DNA of 64,000 bases from the NCBI RefSeq assembly GCF_003590095.1, contig NC_039482.1, positions 19,237,657-19,301,656 of the forward strand, read 5' to 3'. The notes below the pieces were generated by a model. That model was not told the DNA's origin. It saw only the letters and a program-made list of their open reading frames with translations, and did no database searches. Numbering within the stretch: the stretch's first letter is position 1; each line of letters starts with the position of its first letter. Below are positions 45,001 to 57,900 of the stretch, piece after piece. This stretch comes from Trichoplusia ni. Lineage: Eukaryota > Arthropoda > Insecta > Lepidoptera > Noctuidae. The translations under genes and the position numbers were made by a program.

Positions 45001-48000
45001 GGTAAGTATCGGGGTCTTTAATTCGATTCTTGAGAGTTTATCAATAAAAATTCTTATAATTAATTTTGTAACTACGTCAATGTAGCCAAAAAGTTCAGAG
45101 GCTCATAGCTTTAAGAGAAGTAAAATCTCTTAAAGTTTCAGTGGATCCAATCCGATATTACCTTTGACATCACACCACGCAGTATCTTCTCAAAAAAGGT
45201 AGAAAGCATAAAATCTCCAATAAAACGAAGAGGTAGGAACATTAAAGCTCCTCGCATGACACCAGTAATGAGGAAGCGTTCGGCAATATGTGCACATTTT
45301 ATAGTGGACATAAAGCCTCCGTACCAAGGTGTGAGACCATCCGCCGAGAAGGTATATTGCCATTGAGAATTACTTGCGAACTACTTCAATGCCTGTACTA
45401 TGAGATTGAAGTCTGAAGAGTGACTGTTGTTATTGTGGAAAAAGAGGTTCTATGCACTGTGGAGTAGGCTCTATAACGTACGCTTGCTTTCACACCTGAA
45501 GAATTTTGGCTGCAGGAGCTCATAAAAAAATGTGATGTGTGATTTTCTAATCTCTTGACTGAATTGATTGAAATAGACGGTAAACTGAAATAAGTTGGAT
45601 CAAGTTTTGTTTTGCTGAAAATGTTTTCTTTCTTATTCTACATTTTCAACATAGATACCAGTTACTGGGCACAGGCCTCTTCCCAAAATATTTGAGCATT
45701 GATCATCAAGCTTCCTTTTTTCAATTTCTTATTCTTCTTTCCTATGTCTTATTAGTAATTATTGCGGATAAAATGTTAATGAAACAGAACATTATTTAAT
45801 ACTAAGTATTATGCCATATTCCTTTATAAGGGCTGTGTGAGTTATCAGTTATGTTGGATCTATCGATAAAGGTCGTGCGGTGAGTAACGGGCTGGGACCG
45901 GATGGTTGCTCATACATACTTGTGTGTAATTGTTTGCTTAAAGCCTATGTTTGTCTTAGGTTTTGAGATTTTGTAGAAGTTTATGAGTCATACCAATAGA
46001 ACAACATTTTTCAGGGTTCGTTCGGCGAGAGATTAAAATTTAATAAATACGAGAAAAGAAAGTCTGTTTAGAAAAAGACCGTGAGAATAATTCCCTGAAA
46101 TATGGAATAGCCAACCCACAATGAACAACTGCGGTGATTAAAGCCTTACTTAATCAATCAAACGTGTCCTCGTAACTCTTCGTTTTTGTTCAGCAGTAAG
46201 TCATTTACAAACTTATATCGCTACTATGTAAATTATCCAAAGGTAAATAATATGATAAAATCGTGGAAGAGTTCTGTTAAAAAAAATGTTCTAAAGACAC
46301 ATCCAAAAAATACATACTAAAATGAACACACTACAATTATTTAATGAAATAATGTAAGTATTAAATTGTACATATTTTCCTAATTAAAACATGGTCAAAC
46401 AGTTAATTGGAGATAGTTTCCCGGATAGTTGCGCCTTAATTAACTTACACCCTTGTTATAAGTGTATTACGGAAAGGTATTATGTATAAGATAGCGTATA
46501 CAGTTTTAATATTGTTTGGGAGCGCGGAATATCCTTTTAAAGCGTAATTACATTGTCATACAGTGCGATTGTGGTAAGCTATTAGTAATTTACCTTTGGG
46601 TGATTCCAATAATGAGCACAATTATGATATTTCGCTTGTTCTCGAAATCCTAAATGTCCAACAAAAAACAAAATTTTAGAACAATTATATCTACTATATT
46701 TAAATGTCCGTTAAATTTTTATCAAAATCGATCCAGCCGTTTTTATAACTGTAAATTGCAATATCATCGGGTTCAAAGCTACTCTGAAAATTTCAACTGG
46801 CTAGCTTATATGACTATAAAAACGAATAAATAACACATAGGTAGAGCCTTCACCTTCAGCCTAACCTAAATACCAAATACCTACCTAAGTAATTACGAAC
46901 AATTAAAATACATATATAGTAACGACAAAAGAGTCCTTGCAACTAAAGGTTGTATAAAGAAATGGAGCGACACATCCTTGACACGGCCGCGCCTCACATG
47001 TGTACAAACATTTCTTTGGTATTCACACATGATTTAGGTGTTGGTATGCTAAAGGCCGTTTTTAATTATGGCTTTATAAGTTTGGAAAGACTTGCATTTA
47101 TTTCTGTAACTTTTTGCATGTCACGTAAACGATTTTTTTAATAGTATGTGTATTTTAATTTTACATTGCAATGGGTTTTTCACAGGCGGTAAGCATCATA
47201 CTTAGTACTTAAGTTATTTGTCATAAGGACAATGATCCGACTTACCTACTCAAACACTAGGTCTTGAGTGTCTAGACCACAACAATAAAAAAATATGATA
47301 CATATCGCAAAATATTGGGGTACCTACACGATACGATTCAACGTACATAGTCAAAGGAAATCCTATGAGACTTTTAATTTCGACATCAGTTCAAATTGAA
47401 CATTCAAAACGAAAATCACTTATCTGAGGAGTAGCTGCAAAAAAAACATAATCTAATAAAACAATTTGCCTTTTGAACTTGTGGCAAACACATGACAAAA
47501 ATACGAGTAGGTACATTTTTTATTTTATACAAAACTCGATTCAACATCAACCTTGTCTGATCCTTGACTTCCAAGGCGGGCATTGAAGCACCCTTCTTAT
47601 AATATTCAACAACATTTTTAATTTTAATTTGGTTACCCATTGGGACAACGTAGATAAGAGACCACCCACCACGACCACTTCAATAAGACTGTCGCTGTTG
47701 TGAAAGCGAGATAGCGCTATACACGGCGTAAAGCTGCATCTCTTTTCCACAATGACACAACTCTTATTGAAAAGATAGTGATAGGGCCTCAGGGCGTTGT
47801 TTATTTGCTTTGCTGACGGCTAGTACTTCCCAACCTTGAATAACATTACAGTTTGTAAAATATAACTAACTATACATGGTGACAGGAATACGGAATCGTT
47901 AACTTCGCGTTAACAGTTTGGCGAGTTTAAGTGGTAACATTTTTTTTAAGCTTGTAAATATATATAAAAATCAACATCATTAATGAAATTATTAGTATTG

Positions 48001-50037
48001 AAAGTGAGGGGTTACAGATTTATTAATTTTGTAGTCCGCAAATGTTGCACTCTTAACACCCTGTGATACGGACCTACAACGTTATATGTTACGTTGTATA
48101 GATAGTCATATAGCATACCTATAGATCGTAAAGATTAGGTATTATATTCCTTGTGTGCTGCTAGAAACAGGTGTGGAGGATTCAAACCGATTAGGTTTCC
48201 TTTTGCGCTTGAACTGTCTGCATACTACATATAGGTTGTGAACTTGGCAGGATACAATAGTATTAGATTTTGAAAAAAAAAATGCTGCAAAAACAGGGTG
48301 TGAAAAGTAAAACCCAATTTCATCCCAGAGTTGTTTAAAAAAAAACATTTTTCGATATAGAAGAGGGTGTTAATTTACACAGGCACAAAACAAAATATGA
48401 TAGTAAAAGAATATGCGTGTGATATTTTTTATTGCTTTTTAAATGACATTGTTATGAAACCTCATTACTCCAAGAATCAGACAAATAAATTGCTGTTAAT
48501 CATTGTAAATTTATTTACAAGCTTATTGCTCGGAAACGGACGAGAACTTTTGCGCCTAATTAAGAAAACGTAGTTATTAATATTAAAGACTTCACTTTAA
48601 ATATACAATGCTTAAGCTTTTACTTCTTAGACTAAAATATTAACTTAGGTAGGTCTTTGTTTTGTACCATATTTCTAAAAAAGGTTCATATAATATTCTT
48701 TTTATATTATTAATTTAATAAGAAAATATTCCACCGACTTCTAAAAAACTATGAAGCCAAAAAAATATATGAAATTATTATTTTTGAGACCAAATGACAG
48801 CTATTTCATGTGAAAGATAATATTGGATACAATCTAGCACGATGCTTTCCAAGACAAAAGACGGTCTAAACTATTCCTCTCATTCATTCCAAGAAAACTG
48901 TACCTGTTTCTCAGTTTTCACTATTCGCTCAGTATTCACTATGAAAGTAGTAGGTAAATGGAGAGTTATTTGGTTGCTTTTATCCGATTTTTGCCATTCG
49001 GCTGCCTGTCTGTAACTGCCTGCTGTCTCTAACTATAACATCTTCCGCAAATTCTCCAATTTATCAATTTATGATGAATTTTATCAATTTGTCGCAGTTT
49101 TGAAAGCATCCTTTTTTATTTTTTACCATTTGACATTAATCCAGAAATACATCACTTTTATCTTAATTCCCTTACAACGGCAGTAGTTACCTATAGCTAT
49201 ATAATATCTAAGTCCAATTTTCTTTTCACCAAACTACCCCACACAACATTAGCCAATTTAATTTACCATTTACCGTGATGAAATTTCACAGACGGATGAC
49301 TTTAATATTCTTGTCATAGAAAAATGTGCTTACTTTTTTATAAGTTGGAGAAAATAAGAATGCCGTGTTCAACGTATAATATTATAGAAGAGAATTAAGT
49401 GTACGCATGATATTCGCTTTGCTCTGAAGTATAATATCGTCTGAAATGTGATAAAGTTTTGTTCTAACGTCGTTTTGAGATGGGTATGGAGGCAAGTGAT
49501 ATTTTACAATTATTGTAATGCTGGTTAACCAGTCATTGGCGACTGTGTAAGTCTTAGACATAATTATCAAAATACATAAGCATTACTGTACACAGAAGCT
49601 GTTGGTAAACCTATATAAATAAATAAATATTTATTTATGTCAGGGAAAAAGCACTTGGTGGGTGTATGGAGATGACAGGTCTTATTTACCTGACTTACCG
49701 GATTGAAATGTCATATCCATACATTTGGAGATAACGATAGTAGAAATATCACTTGGTTAGAAGAACTGGGTCGGGCACGTTTGACAAGTAATTTGAAGGC
49801 AGTATAGTTGTTTACCTATACAGTTTTAACAAAAATTAACAAGTCGTTTTTTTTTTTAAAAAAAAAGCTTTCAGCTCAAGCATTTTATCAGCTCTATGTA
49901 CGCAGTATGCTGTCTAACTGTCAGCTCAATCTGAAACCGGGAAGTTCATCAAATTCAACAATTTTATTGGGTTAATTTTATTATTTGTTAACGAAACATA
50001 TCCGGACGTCTTACTATATTGTAAGTTGTAACACCTT
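45001..50037. other. AT-rich non-coding stretch
   Basis: Begins with a perfect donor-like CAGCAG|GTAAGTATC at 45001, but no confident exon precedes it. It includes a decayed LINE-end fragment (about 45658-45690) and an RTE-tail piece (46720-46745). Nothing else recognised. Confidence 0.35.
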
Positions 50038-50150
50038 TTCTTTGTTAAGGCGGGGGAATCCTCTTGGACACCCACTCTCTCAGGGGAAAAATCGGTGTCA
50101 GACTCTTAGTGACTAAACCTGAACCTCCGTGCTACTTCATCCCCGTTTTT
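50038..50150 (-). repeat. LINE-type 3' fragment, third copy
   Basis: On the minus strand: GATGAAGTAGCACGGAGGTT, CAGGTTTAGTCACTAAGAGT, GAGAGTGGGTGTCCAAGAGG, ending ATTCCCCCGCCTTAACAAAG. Same family as 60037-60160 and 8274-8370. Confidence 0.7.
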
Positions 50151-51642
50151 GTGTCGTTGTATGGCAATGCGTTGCAATCCTTCCAACACCTTCCAAATAA
50201 TCAAATTATTTTTCTTCTCCTGTAGATACTCGTTCTCTGTGCCTCCACTGCACGTATTAATAACTAATACTACTAATAGACATGTAACAAAGTTTTTGTT
50301 AGTTTACTAGGGGTTTAGCTTTGGATGATAACGTTTTTATAGCTTCCCTTATAAAAGCTTCAATTGAATGTATTTCAAGGGATTTAGGTGTCGACAGCTT
50401 ATCTTTATGAATCGTAAAGTTCGTGACAGATTTCTTGTTACAGACAACGGTTTGTCTTAGGATCCGTGATTCTTTACAAAATAATGATACCACGTCTGCG
50501 TCTAATAATATATAGAACCAGATTTATTACATCAAACAATATAATTATATTGTGTAAACTCTCCATAGTGATTCAGAATGAATACTTAAATCGTAAATGG
50601 CGAATTTCAATGAAATTTTTGAAACATCTAACAGTGCTGTTGTACTTCCTAAAATCCTAAAATTAGATTAGATTCGATTAGAGTATTCTTTATTGTACAC
50701 CATAGAATAACAGCAGTCATTCTTGGAACATACAGTGTAAGGATACAACATTTACTGTAGCCATAGTTTTTCGCCATCACTTTTTTTAAGTTCTCAAACC
50801 TCTGGGTTAAGTCAGATTTTATCTGCAATATACTCTCAATAAACCCTCTACTTCCTCATTTATGGCTACAAAAGGAACTTTAAAATCAAATTGTATCTGT
50901 CTTCGACATTTCATTTAGTCTCTAGAAGATAGAAATCCAAAGCATTTCTCTCGCAGTCGTACCTTAATTCTATAGTCTAACATTCGTGACCTAACTTAAG
51001 ATGGAATACCTACCACTATCTCTTGAAGTATTACATTTGAAGGTGTGCAAAAGAGATGGTGCTCTATGAAATGTAGCGCGCTATCCCGCTTCCACGATTG
51101 TAATATTTTTACTTTAGAGAGTGGTAGGTCCACGTAAGCCACTTTGATCCTTAGTTCTGTTCTTACTGTATTGAATCAAATTGTTCAGGAATTTACAGTA
51201 ATTGTATTTTGTTATTAGTTTAGAAAATGTTTTGAATGTATTTAAAGGAGTATGTAAATTGGCTATGTTAAAAGAGTGGGTATACTGGCAGGTTACATAT
51301 AAATTTTTCATTTATTTTTATGAAAGTTCATGAAGGGCCAAATATTTATAAATTAATTGAACAAAAGCTGATATTTTGTAATGCCGACAAATTATGTTTA
51401 TCATTCAGCACATCGCGATACTATAGTCTCCTTCAACACTGATAAAAACCCAATAACTATAAAAACCCAATTTACAACGATGCTAATTCCAATCATTGTT
51501 AATATCTCCACGTGTTAATTAATCGATGAAGCCATGGTAAGAGGAAACCACAGCCGAAAGTTTGACCTAGAGTTTCCAGTTATTGAGCTGTTGGACACGT
51601 GAAACACGTGCCGCATGAACTGAGCTTTTGAGACACGTTTAG

Positions 51643-51760
51643 GGACCCGTATACAAGGGGTAAAACGGAACCATGTTACTAAGGTTCCGCTGTCTGTCTG
51701 TCTGACATAAGGTTGTATCTCATGAACTGCGACAGCTAGGCTGTTGAATTTTACATAGAT
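51643..51760 (-). repeat. fragment of the same dispersed repeat
   Basis: Plus strand: AGGGACCCGTATACAAGGGG, GTTACTAAGGTTCCGCTGTC, TGTCTGTCTGACATAAGGTT, GTATCTCATGAACTGCGACA. It lies just upstream of the MITE at 51939. Confidence 0.65.
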
Positions 51761-51938
51761 GGTATTTCAGTAGCTGCTTTTATAATAAAAATAAATATCG
51801 GAATAAAGCAAGGTTGGTACAGTAATTAATTTTATGATAATAGTTATAATTTTTATTTAAATTATAGTTGTGCATATTTCCTTGCGTCAGTAGAGGTTTC
51901 GTAAACATTTAAGTCATACGCTCAAAGATATCGATATA

Positions 51939-52330
51939 ATACACGGTGATTTTTTAGTCGTCTTACAAAAGCAGCCCAGTTCATATATCCGACGTAAAAT
52001 ACCCCTAGGCGCGATTATTATTTTTTTATCATCAACTAAAATAATAAGTACGAAGAAAAATTTAAACAAGAGAAATCTGAAATATACTCTTAAAAATGAT
52101 AAAAACGCCGCCGCCCGCGCCCCTCACCATTGTTACAAGGCTCGGACCGCGCTCGCAACAGAGCTGTGTTTCTTAAAAAACTATGAATTGCATCATAATA
52201 TTGAATAAAAATTGCATTTTAAATTTATTCAAATCTCATAAATACCAATTTTTTTATCATGAACGTGTTCTAGTCATTGGATACATGAACTGGGCTGCTT
52301 TTGTAAGACGACTAAAAAATCACCGTGTAT
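51939..52330. mobile_element. MITE with 46-bp perfect terminal inverted repeats
   Basis: 392 bp. The left terminus 51939-51984 (starting ATACACGGTGATTTTTTAGT, ending GCAGCCCAGTTCAT) and the right terminus 52285-52330 are exact reverse complements over 46 bp. The symmetry continues imperfectly further in (ATATCC / GGATAC). The outer TA on each side could be a TA target duplication, as in Tc1/mariner-type elements. The interior has no ORF but holds a GC-rich patch (CGCCGCCGCCCGCGCCCCTC). Perfect termini suggest a recent copy. Confidence 0.85.
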
Positions 52331-52949
52331 AGTCTGTCTTATTTGTACTAGTAACAAAACCCACGCCACCATAATGTGTTTCTGTTTGTAAAAACTGAAG
52401 CCGCCAAAGAACACCCGTCATCCAGACAGGGGTCATTGACCCAAAGGCTTCGAAAACAAATTTATCGCACGTCTGAAAAAGTAATGAGTTTACTTCCAAT
52501 AACCAATATGAGTAAAATTTATAAAAAAAGTTGATACAACCAGGAATTTAATTGATGAATACATTAAAACCTCCTTATAAAGTGGTTCTGGTATGTGCAT
52601 TATGCCACTTCTCCACATTTACTACAGAAATTAAAAGCTTAAAACAAAATCCCATCAACACATTACGATTTGCGCATTGGCGTGGAAATAAACTTTTAAT
52701 TTCAAAGCATCATTTAATAAGTAATTATTTTCTATAATTACTCCGTTCTACTAACTATTCAACATAAACCACAGCAAGAGTTTATGACTCAGAATCACGC
52801 TATAATATTACGTATTATTACCGCCACAGGCAGCCTGATATTTGCCGCAAAAATCATGCAAACGTTGGCTCTATGTGTCATATAAGTAAACGTACTTCAC
52901 TAGTTTCACACAAAGCCAAGTCTTAAATAAGCAAAGCTTGAATTATGAG

Positions 52950-53125
52950 ACAACTGATAAAAATACTTACATATTTCTAAATACATATGTAATAGGTATA
53001 AATTACATACAGACACAGAACAAATGATCGTGCTCATCACGCAAACATTTGTCCTGGGCGGGAATCGAAACCACGACCTCCGGTATAGCAGTCAGGATAC
53101 CTAACCACTAGACCTACAGGACAGT
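52950..53125 (-). repeat. second SINE family with Asp-tRNA-like head
   Basis: On the minus strand, 53124-53050 reads CTGTCCTGTAGGTCTAGTGG, TTAGGTATCCTGACTGCTAT, ACCGGAGGTCGTGGTTTCGA, TTCCCGCCCAGGACA: both Pol III boxes are visible and CCTG/CAGG-type ends can pair. It is followed by a body (GATGAGCACGATCATTTGTT, CTAAATATGTAAGTATTT-type tail) shared with 34975-35085. The SINE-type body and the shared copy argue against a working tRNA gene. Confidence 0.7.
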
Positions 53126-53449
53126 CATAGCTTTCGATCTCTTGACCTTTCCTTGGAATTTAGATTACCATGCACGTAGTCATTATTGTAACGTTTTAAA
53201 AGTGTTTGGAGAACGGCTTATTTGAAATGAAAGATTTTGGTTTTATGTGAAGGTCCAGTGTCCCCATTAAACACATAGTATGTAATGTGGGTCCGAAACG
53301 GCTGGTTTATCTAGGTAAGCTTTATTCAACACCATCACTTCCTTATAAACTTCGCGTCTATTGCGTTTTTATTAAGAGCCCTAATTATATTACCCTCGAA
53401 TCAGAAAAAGTGTGAAGTGTATACTTAAAAAAAAGAGTGCATCAGTGCA

Positions 53450-53580
53450 ATGAGTATGACTAGGTCCCATTGAGATGGCTTGGGTTCGGCCTAAAGTTGG
53501 ACATATAAGACCGAACCGTGGTCCCAATATGTCTGGTCGGTCCTGTACCCGTTGTCCCCGCTGGCTATTTTTAGCCAACG
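53450..53580 (-). repeat. LINE 3'-end-like fragment
   Basis: On the minus strand: CAGCGGGGACAACGGGTACA, GGACCGACCAGACATATTGG, CTTATATGTCCAACTTTAGG. This resembles the conserved end of a lepidopteran LINE (GGACAACGAGTACAGGACCG ... GGCCTATGTCCAGCAGTGGA). Short related pieces occur on the minus strand at about 57008-57035 and 45658-45690. Confidence 0.5.
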
Positions 53581-54440
53581 GCCCCGGTACTAAAACAAAT
53601 CCGCAGGGAATTGTATTGGATTTAAGTATTAGATAAGTCTTAAGGAAGTGACGGCATGTTTATGTACCCTTGTAACATCCTTTTATTGGACTGGGCCAAA
53701 ACTAATACTGGTTTTTCTTCCGTATTGTTTTGGGGTTATTTGTTAGGAGTTTTCACGTGACACGGTTACTTTGTTTTTGTAGTTTGTAACTTTTATTATT
53801 TACGCCTCGTCAACTAGCCTCAGTATTTATTTTATTTCTTACCAGCAATGCTAACTAGAAATAAAAAACAACATTATTTTGACGTATTTTAAGAAGGTTA
53901 AATCGAATATTGTACGTTGAATCAAAGCAAGCTGCAATAGCCACCACTTTTATCTTTAACCTACTTAGCCACGAAGCTAACAAAGTTACTTAATGCTTAC
54001 TTTATGCTACTATTTTTAACCTAACCAACAGTAACAGTTTACCACATAAATAATAAAGCATTGTATCAATAAACTCGCTTTTAAATTCAGCTTAATGAGT
54101 TTTCAAAAAAGTTTACACAACGAGCTCATATTTATTCTCAATAAATTAATTTTGGGACTAAGGGCAATGCACTCGGTGTATTAACCCTGAAAAATTATTT
54201 ACCTGCGCACTGCGTATCTCGTCAATGGGTTCAATAAACTTAATTAAAACTCCCTTCTGCTCGTGGCCCAATCAGTTGTTCTATATTTTCTGAATCTACA
54301 AGTTTGGCGAGACAATGTCGCATGGCATTTAATCCTAACTAACAAAACTCTTTTGCAACCTCACCTAACATCTATGACCGTCATAACCAAGGTGTGTGTA
54401 ACCCAAACAATCTCGCTTACAAAGTATACAAAATGCAATT

Positions 54441-54620
54441 GACTGCACGGATAGCCGAGTGGTTGAGACCACGCTAAACCCACTGAGTGCGACGTGTCGC
54501 GGATTCGATAGGACAAGCATTTGTGTGATTCACGAATGGTAGTCTTGATTTTCGAGAACATTCATGTCATACGTATGACACATGATGTTTGTGAATACAC
54601 CGAGACAGGGATTAAAATCC
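54441..54620 (+). repeat. tRNA-headed SINE copy 4
   Basis: GACTGCACGGATAGCCGAGT starts the copy. It continues with AAACCCACTGAGTGCGACG, a B-box remnant CGGATTCGATAG, TTCACGAATGGTAGTCTTGA and an ATTCATGTCAT tail. The A box TAGCCGAGTGG is intact. Confidence 0.75.
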
Positions 54621-54999
54621 ATAAGATTAAAAGTCGAATTAAAATAAATACAGAGGAATACATTACATTTCACAAGTTTGACTTTTCAGTTTAATACATT
54701 TGAACAAAAAGTCAGCGTTAGGGCTCGGAGAAATGTATCTTAACTACCACTACAGGCCAAGTCTGCCATTGAAACGTGTGGCCCAAATAAAAAGGTTAAG
54801 TGCGAAAACTGTGAATATAAACAAAGGTTTAAATAACTCAATGGCGGGCCCTTACACAAGCCCCTGTTTTCTAGGCAGGTGTTTCAAATGTCAAGTCGGT
54901 CGTTATTCGGCCCGTGATGTAGTAATGAGACAGACTCGTGTTTGTTTACTAAGCGTCAATGGAGCGCACTAATGAATGCTATCGTGTTAGTTTTTGGAA

Positions 55000-57900
55000 T
55001 TCTTTTGACTTATAATTGTATCTGATCGATGCGATGTATCTTAATTATGGACAAGTGTTTTATATGATTTATCTACATTTTGATATCTTGAAGTCACTTT
55101 TAGGGTGGCATCGTCTATTTTTTTGATAAGCGAGTTTGAAGGATGAGTATATTCAGAAAAGCACTCACAGTTTTAGTCAACAATATTTTCTTAAAGATTT
55201 TATTTTGTATAGATATGCAAGTTTTTTTTACTAGAGAATAACTCCTAATTTTACCAAAGTCTGATAGATAGTCTAAACCTACTTTTATCAGTCACTTACA
55301 AATGAGTACAACAACTAAATAGGTTAAAGCGTGTTGTTTGTGACGCTGGCTGCGAGACTCGAGACCTCTGCCTATATTGACGTAGAGGCAAGACAGGAGG
55401 GCTCTCAGTAAAGTTAGCCTAACATTGTTGTGGTTTGACAACTACACCAAGTTTTACTTTGTTACTAATACAGAAGCTATGTCATGACATCACGTTTACA
55501 ACATAGTTGATGTGCACGTAACTATACTGAAGAAAAAATGATTATAAAAATTAATATTCTGGGCTACGTCACGTCTTGATGTAAAATGATTGCAATTTTT
55601 CGAGTTTGAAAGTCCGAGTCCACAATCGGTTTCTTTTCCACAACTGTACTTAGCAATAATATTACTCTAATTTCACCATTTATTACGAAAAAAGATAACT
55701 TCAGTGAGAGAAATATCAACGATTTGCCACATTTTCTTCGTTTCACGAATAAGAGTTTCAAAAGAGTAATAAACGAATGTGTCGCATCTATCACAGACTG
55801 CTTGCCGACAAATGGGGGCAGTAATAAATGGGCCAATGAGAGCACACCTTCGAATACTTAAAGTGATACATATGTTTGTGTACCTTAAAGTGATATATAC
55901 GTTATATACGTATGTGTGCCGTGGTTCTGGGTATAAAGAAGTAATAGCGTGTGAAATGAATATACGATGTTGTTTTGTTTATTTTGTAATTGAAACATTA
56001 CGTAGGTGTTGAGAGTTCTTTGAGTGAAAAACTTCTTGGTATCCAGAGATCGATTCTACCCGTACTATAGTGAGAGGAAAGAGGAAAGCTCTAGCTTTAT
56101 TGCTTGAAGTAAAATATAAGATTTAAATGGTCTTATTAAAGAAGGAGCAGAGACAATGTAAAATTTTATGGCCGACCCTTCTTATATAACATCTTAAGTT
56201 CTGCATCTGCAGCTGCAGACGGGAACATAAAATCGGGATAAAAAATATTCACCGTGTTAATCCTGATTATGAACTATGAGTGTACTAAGTTTCTTCTTTC
56301 TTCTTCTAAATCTGTTTAGTGGTTTTTGCGTGAGAGTGGAACAAACATCCATATATCAATACATACAAACTTTCGCGTTTTAGGATTACTTTAGGTAAAC
56401 AGTCATAGTAATATTTTCCATGAGTACCTAAAATAATATAATATTCCAAGACCCAGGAATCGGACAATTCTTGTTTTCTAAGAATCAGAATGTGAGGTAC
56501 GTTTTTCTTTCCAAGAATATGGGTACTTTCTGGCTTTTAGACCTTTGCCATAACTAAAAGCTATTAAAACATACATATAATATAGTCTTATTTTCCTTAC
56601 AAATATTCTCATATTAAGTCACAATAGCTACGTAACATGTGAAACAGCAAAACTCGACATACGTCAAGTCAAAGTTAGCGAAACGGTTGAGTGCAAACAT
56701 GGGCTTGTAAACAGCTGCAATTGTTTCTAGTTTACGTCTACCGCTCCAAGTTTACGACCCTAACCATGTACTGTCGATGTACTATAGGTATATACACAGC
56801 AGTACATATAGAAGTGTAGGTATAGTTATGTATATGGGTTGGTATGCTCGTACGTTAGGCGCTGTTGTTTTGTGATGTGTTTAATTTTGCGCGTGGTGAG
56901 TATCGAATGTTTGAACCGTAAGTAAACCGGACTCTGAAATCCTTACATGAAGAAAGAGAAGCCTCTGCCCGTCATCCACTGAAAATTACAATCAATTCAG
57001 TCTATGGAAGTCCACTGCTGGGTATAGACCACAACACGTGGACCTCCGCCTTCTGTATCCGAGACACTTAACTTTTTAAGTTATCTGTCCATTGGGCTAA
57101 GTTCGTCCTACACTTCGTTAGTCGATTCATGGTCATTGCATTTAAAAGATTGTAATATATTTCGATGTTTGTTTTTTTCACTCTTCAGTGCCGCCTCTGC
57201 TTTTGTCATAGAAAACAACAAGCAAAGTGATAAAAGTATTTATAAAGCACTTTTATAATGAATTTTATAATTTCGAACCCTTGTCTTTTGCAGTGCCTAT
57301 TAGCCTAAATAAAATAGCATCATTTGCTTAGCAATAAACTCAATCTTCATACTCGATCGTAACTTGTCCAATATATTTATGAAATCAATATTAATTTACG
57401 AAGCATGAATAGGCTCTTTTTATATTCTATGAACATAATGACTAAATACATTTTGCGGTAAGTAATACTAAGTAATGATTTCCTTCACCTGAGGTTAAGT
57501 AAAATGCTTTCACGGTCGTAGTTCGGGTCAATGGAACCTTTGTACTTTCAAAATCTGTACAGTAAAATAGAATAATAACATATTTCATACAATTTTTCTT
57601 CTGAATAATGTTTTTAAAGGTGTCATGTTTTTAATGTGATTACGAAGATAATTTCTTTATTTTCAGTTGAGTTTTTGCAAATGAATTTGATCATACATTT
57701 TTGTAAAGATTCTAATATGAAGTACCTTCATTATTATATTTTTTATGGTATTATCATCATGGTTTTCTAAGTGCTATATTTCAATGTAGAAAATTAATCT
57801 TTAAAAATATTTAGTTTCATTTTAGAACCGATGAAACTGATGATTTTGAATAATAAACAAGTGTAATAATTAAATTGACGGTTTAATCCAATTGAAGTAC

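Noticed and set aside
53050..53125. Asp-tRNA-like sequence
   Set aside because: It is attached to a SINE body whose tail is repeated at 34915-35085, and the cloverleaf arms are imperfect; a SINE head, not a tRNA gene.
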